From positions 1 through 64,000 of the forward strand of contig NZ_JAGETZ010000007.1 in assembly GCF_017571495.1 (NCBI RefSeq): a stretch of DNA of 64,000 bases, given 5' to 3'. Numbering within the stretch: position 1 is the stretch's first letter; each line of letters opens with the position of its first letter. The notes below the pieces were generated by a model that was not told where the DNA came from, ran no database searches, and saw only the letters and a list, made by a program, of their open reading frames with translations. The translations under genes and the position numbers were made by a program. This DNA is from Hymenobacter negativus. Its GTDB lineage: Bacteria > Bacteroidota > Bacteroidia > Cytophagales > Hymenobacteraceae. Positions 41,271-49,386 of this stretch are shown piece by piece.

Positions 41271-42164
41271 ATGATTGATTTGCCCGTTATCCAGCCCGAA
41301 ACTGCTGCCCCCGCCCGCCCACGCAAGCCCGACTGGCTGCGCGTGAAGCTGCCCGTGGGCGAAGAATACGCCGCCGTGCGCCGCCTCGTCGACGAGCACA
41401 AACTGCACACCATCTGCGAGAGTGGCAACTGCCCCAATATGGGCGAGTGCTGGGGTGCCGGTACGGCCACGTTTATGATTCTGGGCAACATCTGTACCCG
41501 TTCCTGCTCATTCTGCGCCGTGGCTACCGGCCGCCCTACTGAGTACGACCTCGACGAGCCCCGCCGCGTGGCCGAGGCCATTGCCCTCATGAAAGTGAAG
41601 CACGCCGTTATCACCTCCGTGAACCGCGACGAGCTAAAGGACCGTGGCGCCAGCGTGTGGCGCGACACGGTGGTGTTCACCAAGCAGCTCTCGCCCAGCA
41701 CCACCATCGAAACCCTGATTCCGGATGTGAAAGCTAACTGGGATGCCCTGGATGTGATGATTTCGGGTGGCCAGGAGGTGATTTCGCACAACGTGGAAAC
41801 CGTGGGCAGCCTCTACCGCCTCGTGCGCCCGCAGGCCAAATACGACCGCAGCCTGGAGCAAATCCGGCGCACCAAGCTGGCCGGCCATCGCACCAAATCC
41901 GGCATCATGCTGGGCCTGGGTGAGAAGCCCGATGAACTGTACCAAGCCATGGATGACCTTGTGGCCAACGGCCTCGACATCCTTACCCTCGGCCAGTACC
42001 TGCAACCTACCAAGCGCCACTTGGAAGTAGCCGAATTTATCACCCCCGACCAGTTTGCCCATTACAAGGAAGAAGGCCTCAAGCGCGGCTTGAAATACGT
42101 GGAAAGCGGCCCGCTGGTGCGCAGTTCCTACCACGCCGAGCGCCACGTAAACGTACCGGTATAG
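41271..42164 (+). CDS. lipA: Lipoyl synthase LipA
   Basis: Inserts two sulfurs into protein-bound octanoyl groups to form lipoyl cofactors. The auxiliary cluster motif CX4CX5C is at residues 49-60 (CESGNCPNMGEC), the radical-SAM motif CX3CX2C at 75-82 (CTRSCSFC), and the C-terminal RSSYHAE is present. It supports lipoyl-dependent enzymes such as the E1 fusion's complex and the glycine cleavage system of gcvP. The 297-residue length is usual. lipB is not adjacent. A strong terminator follows. Confidence 0.97.
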   Translation: MIDLPVIQPETAAPARPRKPDWLRVKLPVGEEYAAVRRLVDEHKLHTICESGNCPNMGECWGAGTATFMILGNICTRSCSFCAVATGRPTEYDLDEPRRVAEAIALMKVKHAVITSVNRDELKDRGASVWRDTVVFTKQLSPSTTIETLIPDVKANWDALDVMISGGQEVISHNVETVGSLYRLVRPQAKYDRSLEQIRRTKLAGHRTKSGIMLGLGEKPDELYQAMDDLVANGLDILTLGQYLQPTKRHLEVAEFITPDQFAHYKEEGLKRGLKYVESGPLVRSSYHAERHVNVPV

Positions 42165-42184
42165 AGAATCTTTCGATAGCTCCA

Positions 42185-42224
42185 CAAGCAAAAAGCCCGC
42201 TCAAGTTGAGCGGGCTTTTTGCTT
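42185..42224. terminator. Bidirectional terminator after lipA
   Basis: CAAGCAAAAAGCCCGCTCAA pairs with TTGAGCGGGCTTTTTGCTTG around a single-base centre (the actual loop opens a few bases wider), with T and A runs in the arms. It serves converging lipA and the DUF4136 gene. Confidence 0.9.
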
Positions 42225-42246
42225 GTAATAGAAACGTGTGCGCTAC

Positions 42247-42843
42247 TTAGCGGCGGGCGTTGTTATCCTGCGGCGGATAAGTGCTCAGAATACCGTTCAC
42301 AATGCGGTGGGTTTCGGCTTCGTCAATTGTGTTTTGGTTGACCTGGGCCTGACCCGTGCCACGCCATGCTAACTCTTTGCGATGCGCGTCGATGATGTCA
42401 ATCACCACGGTGCCGGCTTTGTATTGGGTTACGGGCGAGTAGGCACCGCGGCCGTAGTAGCCGTAACCATAGCCGTAGGGATAACCGAGGCCATTGTAAT
42501 AGGGCGAAACCTGCTGCTTGTCTTCCACGCGGGCACTGTAAGCCACGTAAATGTCGGGAGTCGTTGTGACTTCGGTCAAACCTTTGGCGGCCATTTCGGC
42601 GGCTACCGAAGCGCGCATGCGCTTGTCAAGAAAAGATTCGTAGCCTTTGGCAGGGCCACCTTCGGCATCTCTGGGCTGCTGTGGGTACCAAGCCCAGGTT
42701 TTGAAGGCCCGGAAGTTCACAGCGTGGTCAAAATCGTTGGTGACACCTACGCGCGAAGCTGCCGTGCAGCCACTCAGCAGAAGGATAAGGCTGGCGGCCA
42801 TCAGTGTAGCAGGACCAGCCAGAAAACGGGTGATGCGGTTCAT
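42247..42843 (-). CDS. DUF4136 family lipoprotein
   Basis: A 198-residue lipoprotein with lipobox LSGC (Cys26). The DUF4136 pattern is visible: NDFDHAVNFRAFKTWAWYPQ (about 36-55) and GTVVIDIIDAHRKELAWRGTG. A Gly/Tyr-rich segment (YPYGYGYGYYGRGAY, about 124-138) lies between. The function of the family is unknown, though members have been linked to cell envelope. ATG at 42843. It diverges from the small lipoprotein at 43074. Confidence 0.9.
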   Translation of the reverse strand: MNRITRFLAGPATLMAASLILLLSGCTAASRVGVTNDFDHAVNFRAFKTWAWYPQQPRDAEGGPAKGYESFLDKRMRASVAAEMAAKGLTEVTTTPDIYVAYSARVEDKQQVSPYYNGLGYPYGYGYGYYGRGAYSPVTQYKAGTVVIDIIDAHRKELAWRGTGQAQVNQNTIDEAETHRIVNGILSTYPPQDNNARR

Positions 42844-43073
42844 ATATAGCGGAAAAAACAGAATGATTGGAAGGCCTGAAATGCCGTTTCAGAGTAGAGA
42901 ACGTAACTGTTTCAAAGGCTATTGTGCTAACGAAAAAGCGGGGCCCGTCGTTCACATTTTGGTCGGATGGAGAGGGGATTTGAGCGACAAATTTCCCAGC
43001 CTAGTGGCTTGAGATAACAGGATTTTACCCTACCTTACCCCCGAATTCCCACGATATCATTCCTGCTTCATCA

Positions 43074-43382
43074 ATGAAAAGTACTGCCTTATTGGTTTTG
43101 TCAATCGCCGGCCTACTAACTGCCTGCTCCTCTTCGCGTGATGAGATGCGCAAACCAGTTGGCAGCCGTGCGCCAGTAGCGCACAATACCATCGTGGATT
43201 GCCCCGTATACGACGGCATGACCAAAACCTCCACTGTGCTTTCCCAAACCACTGCCGGCAACGAAGTGCAGATAACCGATACCATCAACGCTTATTTCGT
43301 GCGTGTTCGGTTGGAAAAAGACGGCCAAACCAAAGTTGGCTACATGGACCGGCGCTGCTTCGGCGAGCGGGGCAGCAAGTAG
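43074..43382 (+). CDS. Small lipoprotein with possible SH3-like domain
   Basis: A 102-residue lipoprotein with lipobox LTAC (Cys18). After a basic linker, residues 40-98 (VYDGMTKTSTVLSQTTAGNE...FVRVRLEKDGQTKVGYMDRRCF) resemble bacterial SH3-like domains, which often bind cell wall or other envelope partners. Two extra Cys (C43 and C96) may form a disulfide that closes the domain. The SH3 comparison is from strand pattern only. It is divergent from DUF4136. Confidence 0.65.
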   Translation: MKSTALLVLSIAGLLTACSSSRDEMRKPVGSRAPVAHNTIVDCPVYDGMTKTSTVLSQTTAGNEVQITDTINAYFVRVRLEKDGQTKVGYMDRRCFGERGSK

Positions 43383-43393
43383 AGCGACAACGC

Positions 43394-43425
43394 CTGTCAT
43401 TGCGAGGCGCAGTCGAAGCAAATCT
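43394..43425. repeat. REP-like half element
   Basis: CTGTCATTGCGAGGCGCAGT then CGAAGCAAATCTG resembles the left arm of the 8975 palindrome (GTCATGCTGAGCGCAGTCGA then AGCATCTCT), with GCGAGGCG in place of CTGAGCG. The right arm is mostly lost; GTCAGCACGACGAT follows. Confidence 0.5.
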
Positions 43426-43461
43426 GTCCTGTCAGCACGACGATTCTACTAATGTGACAAC

Positions 43462-43519
43462 GCTTTACCAGCAAAAAGCCCCGACTCCACTCAGAGCCGG
43501 GGCTTTTTGCTGGTAAAGC
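43462..43519. terminator. Bidirectional terminator before gcvP
   Basis: GCTTTACCAGCAAAAAGCCC then CG and its complement CGGGGCTTTTTGCTGGTAAA then GC form a perfect 22-bp stem around a 14-base loop. It lies between converging genes at 43382 and 43573. Confidence 0.9.
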
Positions 43520-43572
43520 TAGTTGCTGAGAACAGGCCTAGTTACTTTGGCTACTCTTGCAATGCTATACGA

Positions 43573-46491
43573 CTAGTATGACGGGCCTTTGTCAGCCTGT
43601 ACCAAATGCTCCTCTTGGTCGGCAAACTCCTCGATGGGGGTGCAGCTGCAAATCAGGTTGCGGTCGCCGTAGGCCGAGTCGATGCGGGCGACGCTGGGCC
43701 AGAACTTGGCGGCGCGCACGTACTCCATCGGGTACACGGCTTGCTCGCGGGTGTAGGGGCGAGTCCACTCGTGCACGAGCACGCTGGCGGCGGTGTGCGG
43801 GGCGTGCTTGAGGACGTTGTCCTTGGCATCGGCTTTGCCCGATTCCACATCGGCGATTTCCTTGCGGATGGAAATCATTGCGTCGCAGAAGCGGTCCAAC
43901 TCGGCTTTGCTCTCGCTTTCGGTGGGCTCAATCATGAGCGTGCCGGCCACGGGGAATGATACCGTGGGAGCGTGGAAGCCATAGTCCATCAGGCGCTTGG
44001 CAATGTCTTCTACCTCGATGCCGGCCTTTTTGAAGTGGCGGCATTCCAGAATCATCTCGTGGGCGCAGCGGCCGTGGCTGCCGCTGTACAGCACCGGGTA
44101 GTGGGCCTCGAGGCGGGCCTTGATGTAGTTGGCATTCAGGATGGCGGTTTCGGTGGCGCGCTTCAGGCCGTCGCCGCCCATCATCGAGATGTAGGCGTAG
44201 CTGATGGGCAGGATGCTGGCCGAACCCCACGGCGCGGCCGAAACCGAGCCGCTAGTGCGGCCCTCTACCGGCACCACGGCGTGGCCGGGCAGGTAGGGCA
44301 CCAGGTCTTCTACCACGCCGATGGGGCCGATGCCGGGGCCGCCGCCGCCGTGCGGGATGCAGAAGGTTTTGTGCAAGTTGAGGTGGCACACGTCGGCGCC
44401 GATGTTGGCGGGCGAGGTGAGGCCTACTTGCGCGTTCATGTTGGCGCCGTCCATGTACACCCGGCCGCCGTGCTGGTGGATGGTTTCGCAGATGTCGATG
44501 ATGGTTTCCTCGTAAACGCCGTGCGTGCTGGGGTAAGTTACCATCAGGCAGCTAAGGTTGGCGGCGTGCTGCTCGGCTTTGGCTTTGAGGTCGGCCACGT
44601 CAATGTTGCCGTCTTCGGTGCTCTTCACCACCACTACCTGCATGCCGGCCATTACGGCCGAGGCGGGATTAGTGCCGTGGGCCGAGGCGGGGATGAGGGC
44701 CACGTTGCGGTGGTGGTCGCCACGGGCGTCGTGGTAGCCTTTGATGGCTAGCAGGCCGGCGTACTCACCCTGCGCACCGGAGTTGGGCTGCAGGCTCACG
44801 GCCGCAAAGCCGGTTACCTCACATAGCCAGGCTTGCAGGTCCGAGAAAATCTGCTCGTAGCCTTTGGCTTGCTCGATGGGGGCGAAGGGGTGCAGGCCGC
44901 CGATTTCGGGCCAAGTCACCGGAATCATTTCGGCGGTGGCGTTCAGCTTCATGGTGCACGAGCCCAGCGGAATCATGCTGTGCGCGAGACTGAGGTCCTT
45001 ATTTTCGAGCTGCTTCATGTAGCGCAGCATCTCGTGCTCGGCATGGTGCGTGTTGAACACCGGGTGCGTGAGGTACTCGCTGCTGCGCACCAGGCTGGCG
45101 GGCAGGCGCAGCTCTTCGGCTTCCAAAGCCTCGGCCAGCTGGTCCGACTCCTTGCCCAGCACTTTGGCGAATACGTCCAGAATATCGGCTACGTCGTGTA
45201 GTTCGGTATTCTGGTTCAGCGAAATGCCTACGTGCACTTCCTCGAAGTAGCGGAAGTTCAGCTGCATGGCTTCGGCTTCCTGCTTGAGGGCCTGCTGCAG
45301 TTCGGCGCTTTCGAGACGCACGTTCAGGGTGTCGAAGTAGTGCTCATTCACCTGCGAAACGCCTAGTTTCTTGAGGCCGGCTTCCAGGGTTTGGGCCAGG
45401 ATGTGGGTGTTGGTGGCAAACTGCTTCAGGCGCTGCGGACCGTGGTACACGGCGTACATACCGGCCAGCACGCTCAGCAGCACCTGCGCGGTGCAGATGT
45501 TACTCGTGGCTTTTTCGCGGCGGATGTGCTGCTCGCGGGTTTGCAGGGCCATGCGGTAGGCCTTGTTGCCGGCCGCGTCCACACTCTGGCCGATGAGGCG
45601 GCCGGGAATCACGCGCTTGAACTGCTCTTTGCAGGTGAAGAAACCGGCGTGCGGTCCGCCGTAGCCCATCGGCACGCCGAAGCGCTGGGAGTTGCCCACG
45701 CACACGTCGGCGCCCAGCTCGCCGGGCGAAGTAAGCAGCGTGAGGGCCAGCAAATCGGCCGCCATCACCACGAACACGTTGTTTTTCTTAGCAGCGGCAA
45801 TGAAGTCGGTGTAGTCGAACACTTCGCCGTCGGCAGCGGGGTACTGCACCATGGCGCCGAAGAAGCCTTCGTTGCTGAGGTCAATCTGACGGTGGTCGCC
45901 CACCACCAGCTCGATGCCGACTGGCGTGGCGCGGGTGCGCAGCAGGTCGATGGTCTGGGGCAGCACCTGCTCCGACACGAAGTACTGGTTAGCGCCTTTT
46001 TTCTTGGTCTGGCTGTGCAGCATGTGCATGGCCTCGGCGGCGGCGGTGCCTTCATCCAGCAGGCTGGCGTTGGCGATTTCGAGGCCGGTGAGGTCAATTA
46101 CGACCGTTTGGTAGTTGATGAGGGCTTCGAGGCGGCCCTGGGCAATTTCGGCCTGGTAGGGCGTGTAGGCGGTGTACCAGCCCGGGTTTTCCAGAATGTT
46201 GCGCTGGATAACGGGGGGCAGGGTGGTGTCGTGATAGCCGAGGCCGATGTAGGATTTGAAGACCTGATTCTGGCTGGCAATCTGCTTGAATTTCGCCAAA
46301 AAAGCCCGTTCGCTGAGGGCGGCGGGCAGGTCGAGTGGTTTTTTCAGGCGAATGGCGGGCGGCACCGTTTCATTGATGAGCTGCTCGATGCTTTCGACCC
46401 CGATGGTGCGGAGCATGGCGGCCTGGGCGTCGGCGCCGGGCGCGTTGTGGCGGGCCTCAAAAACGTCGACGGGCGAGAATTTCAACGACAT
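43573..46491 (-). CDS. gcvP: Glycine dehydrogenase (aminomethyl-transferring), P protein
   Basis: The PLP-dependent P protein of the glycine cleavage system, which decarboxylates glycine and loads aminomethyl onto lipoylated H protein. The 972-residue single-chain form has an N-terminal half with ALINYQTVVIDLTGLEIANASLLDEGTAAAEAM and a C-terminal half with the PLP lysine in NLHKTFCIPHGGGGPG. An in-frame extension to 46593 has no family similarity; ATG at 46491 (MSLKFSPVDVFEARH) is the start. A TACCTTTG box lies 44 bases upstream. gcvT and gcvH are not adjacent, so the system is scattered. Confidence 0.96.
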   Translation of the reverse strand: MSLKFSPVDVFEARHNAPGADAQAAMLRTIGVESIEQLINETVPPAIRLKKPLDLPAALSERAFLAKFKQIASQNQVFKSYIGLGYHDTTLPPVIQRNILENPGWYTAYTPYQAEIAQGRLEALINYQTVVIDLTGLEIANASLLDEGTAAAEAMHMLHSQTKKKGANQYFVSEQVLPQTIDLLRTRATPVGIELVVGDHRQIDLSNEGFFGAMVQYPAADGEVFDYTDFIAAAKKNNVFVVMAADLLALTLLTSPGELGADVCVGNSQRFGVPMGYGGPHAGFFTCKEQFKRVIPGRLIGQSVDAAGNKAYRMALQTREQHIRREKATSNICTAQVLLSVLAGMYAVYHGPQRLKQFATNTHILAQTLEAGLKKLGVSQVNEHYFDTLNVRLESAELQQALKQEAEAMQLNFRYFEEVHVGISLNQNTELHDVADILDVFAKVLGKESDQLAEALEAEELRLPASLVRSSEYLTHPVFNTHHAEHEMLRYMKQLENKDLSLAHSMIPLGSCTMKLNATAEMIPVTWPEIGGLHPFAPIEQAKGYEQIFSDLQAWLCEVTGFAAVSLQPNSGAQGEYAGLLAIKGYHDARGDHHRNVALIPASAHGTNPASAVMAGMQVVVVKSTEDGNIDVADLKAKAEQHAANLSCLMVTYPSTHGVYEETIIDICETIHQHGGRVYMDGANMNAQVGLTSPANIGADVCHLNLHKTFCIPHGGGGPGIGPIGVVEDLVPYLPGHAVVPVEGRTSGSVSAAPWGSASILPISYAYISMMGGDGLKRATETAILNANYIKARLEAHYPVLYSGSHGRCAHEMILECRHFKKAGIEVEDIAKRLMDYGFHAPTVSFPVAGTLMIEPTESESKAELDRFCDAMISIRKEIADVESGKADAKDNVLKHAPHTAASVLVHEWTRPYTREQAVYPMEYVRAAKFWPSVARIDSAYGDRNLICSCTPIEEFADQEEHLVQADKGPSY

Positions 46492-46535
46492 AAACACGAA
46501 AAAATGATGGGGGAGGGGCTGGGTTTCCGGGATAA

Positions 46536-46543
46536 CAAAGGTA
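46536..46543 (-). promoter_or_regulatory. TAnnTTTG promoter box of gcvP
   Basis: On the minus strand this reads TACCTTTG, an exact match to the Bacteroidota -7 consensus, 44 bases upstream of the ATG. The 21-bp tandem array begins about 70 bases further upstream. Confidence 0.55.
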
Positions 46544-46612
46544 GCCCCGAAAGGATTGCCGCCGGTACGGCTGCGCCCGTAAATGCGGGCCAAGGCGGCA
46601 TATTATAACCCC

Positions 46613-46780
46613 GTTGTGTCGTCAGGAGTGCCCGTAGTTCCGGCAACAGCCACCGTAGGCCCGGCAGTACCTCCCGTAGCCTCCACCACAGTTCCCGTAG
46701 CCCTAAAAGTTGTGACGGTAGAGCCCGCAAGAGCTCCCGTATACTTATCCTGAGCTCCCGTACACTCAGAAACAGCATTT
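46613..46780. repeat. Degenerate 21-bp tandem array upstream of gcvP
   Basis: Units start at exactly 46613, 46634, 46655, 46676, 46697, 46718, 46739 and 46760. Each begins with GT (mostly GTAG) after CCC or a variant; common words are GTAGCCC, CAACAG and GCTCCC. The period does not slip over eight copies, although individual units differ widely. It lies upstream of the gcvP promoter and recalls the array at 10239. It has no spacers, so is not CRISPR. Confidence 0.8.
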
Positions 46781-46980
46781 TCTCGGTTTGCTATAGCATT
46801 TTATTTGGCATCCGGCTTTGTGCCCATGTTGTCTGAAAAAGAATGCTAGTGCCGTGACATTGTGCGTGAACGTTGGGCCTCACCCCCTGACCCCCTCTCC
46901 AATGGAGAGGGGGCACCGGTTGTGTGCGGTTGTAAATCGTTGAATGCACCCCTTTCCGTCGGAGAGAAGGGGGGGTAAAA
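46781..46980. other. Intergenic stretch with hairpin-forming repeats
   Basis: It contains CCCCCTCTCC, AATGG and GGAGAGGGGG (about 46895-46915), a short palindrome of a kind dispersed in many genomes, and CCCCTTTCCGTCGGAGAG then AAGGGG just before 46981. On the minus strand the latter follows the stop of the lyase gene and may end its transcript. No coding pattern was found. Confidence 0.5.
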
Positions 46981-49194
46981 CTATTCCTTCCGCACCTTGG
47001 CAGTTGTCTGCTGGCCGTCGGGGGTTTGCACGCGCACCAAGTAGAGGCCGGCGCGCAGGTGCTGGCCGGCCTGGAAGTCGTCGTGGCCGGAGCCTTGTTC
47101 TACCAATTTGCCGGCGAAATCATACACCTGGTAGGTGAAGGTGCCGGGCGTGCGCAGGTGGATGGTGCTGGTGGTGGGGTTCGGGTAGATGGCTACGGCC
47201 AGGCGGGCGTTGGTGGAGCGGGTGGCCGTCACCACGTTGTTGGCACTATCAGCCAGTACGATGTTGGGTGTGGGAGGGGCACTCATGCCGGTGCCCAGGA
47301 AAAAGCTGGGGTGGGGGGGCTGGTTGTAGGCCGAGTTTTCGTGGGCCACCGCCAAGCGGTACTGCGAGTCGTGCATCAGCGTATAAATGCGCTCGGTGGT
47401 CGGGGTTGAGGTAGAGTAGAGAATAAGACTCTGGTTGTTGCGGGCGCGGAGCAGGATTTCCTCGCGCCAGTCGCCCAGAATGTCGGCCGTTACGCAGGGG
47501 TTGGCCTTGGTGGTGTTGTTGGTTTGAGCATCGCCGTCGGCAGCGGTGCTGGGGGTGAGCAGGCGGGTGAGGGTGCCATTGGTGGCCGTGCCGGTGGGGG
47601 GAACCCACTTTTCGAGGCGCACGGTAGCTTCGTTGGTGGTCGAATTATAACCGGCATCGAGTAGCTCACGGCTTAGGTCGCCGTCCCACCACACGGCGAA
47701 GTTGGTGGTGGGCTTGCTGGTGCCTATCTGCACGCCGGTGCAGGAATAGAGGCCGCCCACCGAACCCCACATTTCATAGCCGGGATAGTTAGGGTCCACA
47801 TCGGCGGCCAGGCACCGGCCCACATCGACGGTAGCGGGCACACCCCAAATGGGTACGCCGGTGTTAGCATCGCGCAATTCGAGGCCGTACTGGCCGTAGC
47901 GGGCGGGCTCTTCGTGGCACTGCCACACCTCCTGGCCGGGGCGGTTGGGGTTCATGTCGCTCATGTGCAGGGCGTCGCCGTGGCCCAGGGTGGTGTTGTA
48001 GAACCCCGTGCCAGTGGCGCTGATGGCGCTGGCACCGTTCACGATTTCGTCGCGGCCGTCGCCGTTCACGTCGCCCACCGTCAGCTGGTGGTTGCCCTGG
48101 CCGGCGTAGGCGCTGTTGCCGGCCGTGTTGCTGTCGAAGGTCCAGCGCGGAGTAAGCTGACCGTTGCGCCAGTCCCAGGCCACGCGCACCAAGCGGGTAT
48201 AGTAGCCGCGCCCCATTATCAGGCTGGGCCGCACGCCGTCGAGGTAGGCCACCGTCGACACAAAGCGGTCGACGCGGTTGCCGTAGCTGTCGCCCCAGCT
48301 GCTCACGGTGCCACGGGCGGGCAGGTAGGCGGTGCTGGCCATGGCCGCACCGGTGCGCCCGTTGAACATGGTCAAAAATTCGGGCCCGCTCAGCACGTAG
48401 CCCAACGACGAGCCGGCGGTGGTCACCCGGTAGTCGGCCGTAGCATCGCCGATGACCGTACCCACCCCATCCACGGTGCCGTCGGCGGTTTTGCAGGCCA
48501 CTTCGGCCTTGCCGTCGCTGTCGAAATCATACACCATGAACTGCGTGTAATGCGCCCCCGCCCGGATGTTGCGGCCCAAATCGATGCGCCAGAGCCGGGT
48601 GCCGTTCAGGCGGTAGCAGTCGAGGTATACGTTGCCAGTGTAGCCGGCCTGGGAGTTGTCCTTCGAGTTGGAGGGGTCCCATTTCAGGATGATTTCGTAT
48701 TCCCCATCGCCGTCCACGTCGCCCACGCTGGCATCGTTGGCGCTGTAGGTGTAGGCCACGCCATCGGGCGTGGTGCCACCCGCCGGCTGCTGAATGGGGA
48801 TGCGCAGGAACTTGTCGGTCCACACGCTGGCCGCGGCCGAAGCGGGCTGTTCCACGCCGTTTAGCACGGGGCGCACGGTATAAGTCGCGTCGATGGCGGT
48901 GTTGTCAACGAGGTTGGTGGCCCCGGTGATGGGCGTGGCATTCACCAGGGTGCTGCCCCGGTACACGTTGAAAGAAACGCCGGCGGGGTCGGTACCAAAT
49001 AGCCGCCAGCTGACGAATACGGTGCTGGCGCTGCTGCGAAGGGCCACCACGCTGCGGTTGAGCTTCTCCATGCGCCGCTGTGCCTGGGCAAATGGAGCAA
49101 GGAAGAGCAAGGCCGCGCACAGGGCCAAGAGCTTGCGCCAGCCGCCCCGGTAGCAGGCTTGGGCGCGGTGGATGGGTAGGGTAATCTGCTTCAT
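46981..49194 (-). CDS. Rhamnogalacturonan lyase-like protein (PL11 type) with T9SS sorting domain
   Basis: A 737-residue secreted enzyme. A signal peptide (about 1-39, ending APFAQAQ) is followed by an N-terminal beta domain with NRSVVALRSS...VFVSWRLFGTDP...FNVYR, and a beta-propeller with repeated calcium-site motifs such as VGDVDGDGEYEIILKWDPSN, YDFDSDGKAEVACKTADG and VGDVNGDGRDEIVNG. The C-terminus (about 650-737: AIYPNPTTSTIHLRTPG...LVRVQ) is a T9SS type A sorting domain. It should cleave rhamnogalacturonan I backbones of pectin outside the cell. The longer frame to 49839 is not credible. Confidence 0.9.
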   Translation of the reverse strand: MKQITLPIHRAQACYRGGWRKLLALCAALLFLAPFAQAQRRMEKLNRSVVALRSSASTVFVSWRLFGTDPAGVSFNVYRGSTLVNATPITGATNLVDNTAIDATYTVRPVLNGVEQPASAAASVWTDKFLRIPIQQPAGGTTPDGVAYTYSANDASVGDVDGDGEYEIILKWDPSNSKDNSQAGYTGNVYLDCYRLNGTRLWRIDLGRNIRAGAHYTQFMVYDFDSDGKAEVACKTADGTVDGVGTVIGDATADYRVTTAGSSLGYVLSGPEFLTMFNGRTGAAMASTAYLPARGTVSSWGDSYGNRVDRFVSTVAYLDGVRPSLIMGRGYYTRLVRVAWDWRNGQLTPRWTFDSNTAGNSAYAGQGNHQLTVGDVNGDGRDEIVNGASAISATGTGFYNTTLGHGDALHMSDMNPNRPGQEVWQCHEEPARYGQYGLELRDANTGVPIWGVPATVDVGRCLAADVDPNYPGYEMWGSVGGLYSCTGVQIGTSKPTTNFAVWWDGDLSRELLDAGYNSTTNEATVRLEKWVPPTGTATNGTLTRLLTPSTAADGDAQTNNTTKANPCVTADILGDWREEILLRARNNQSLILYSTSTPTTERIYTLMHDSQYRLAVAHENSAYNQPPHPSFFLGTGMSAPPTPNIVLADSANNVVTATRSTNARLAVAIYPNPTTSTIHLRTPGTFTYQVYDFAGKLVEQGSGHDDFQAGQHLRAGLYLVRVQTPDGQQTTAKVRKE

Positions 49195-49346
49195 AGAAAG
49201 GGAGTTGAAGGTTGAGTGGGATGGTAATAACACTAAGTACAAGGACTTAGCAGGTGCGGGTGTCCTGTGCCTTCCTGTGCGGTGGGGCAATGCCCGAATT
49301 CTGTATGGGCCGAGCAGACCAGTGGGTTCGCCATCCGCAAAATCTC

Positions 49347-49354
49347 TAGCTTTG
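49347..49354 (+). promoter_or_regulatory. TAnnTTTG promoter box of the saccharopine-dehydrogenase-like gene
   Basis: TAGCTTTG matches the Bacteroidota -7 consensus exactly and lies 32 bases upstream of the ATG at 49387. Confidence 0.55.
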
Positions 49355-49386
49355 CTAGCCCATCCATTCCCCATCCCACCCCGCTT

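Noticed and set aside
45391..46608. A 405-codon plus-strand frame opposite gcvP
   Set aside because: Antisense to the confident gcvP gene; His/Val/Gly-rich content typical of GC-rich shadows.
46482..46778. A 98-codon minus-strand frame through the 21-bp array
   Set aside because: Its heptad Leu/Arg pattern is a by-product of the 21-base period; it overlaps gcvP's start and promoter.
46613..46780. CRISPR array
   Set aside because: Units are contiguous at 21 bases with no variable spacers and low identity; no cas genes are nearby.
47914..48864. A 316-codon plus-strand frame opposite the lyase
   Set aside because: Antisense shadow of the PL11-type lyase; no recognisable domain.
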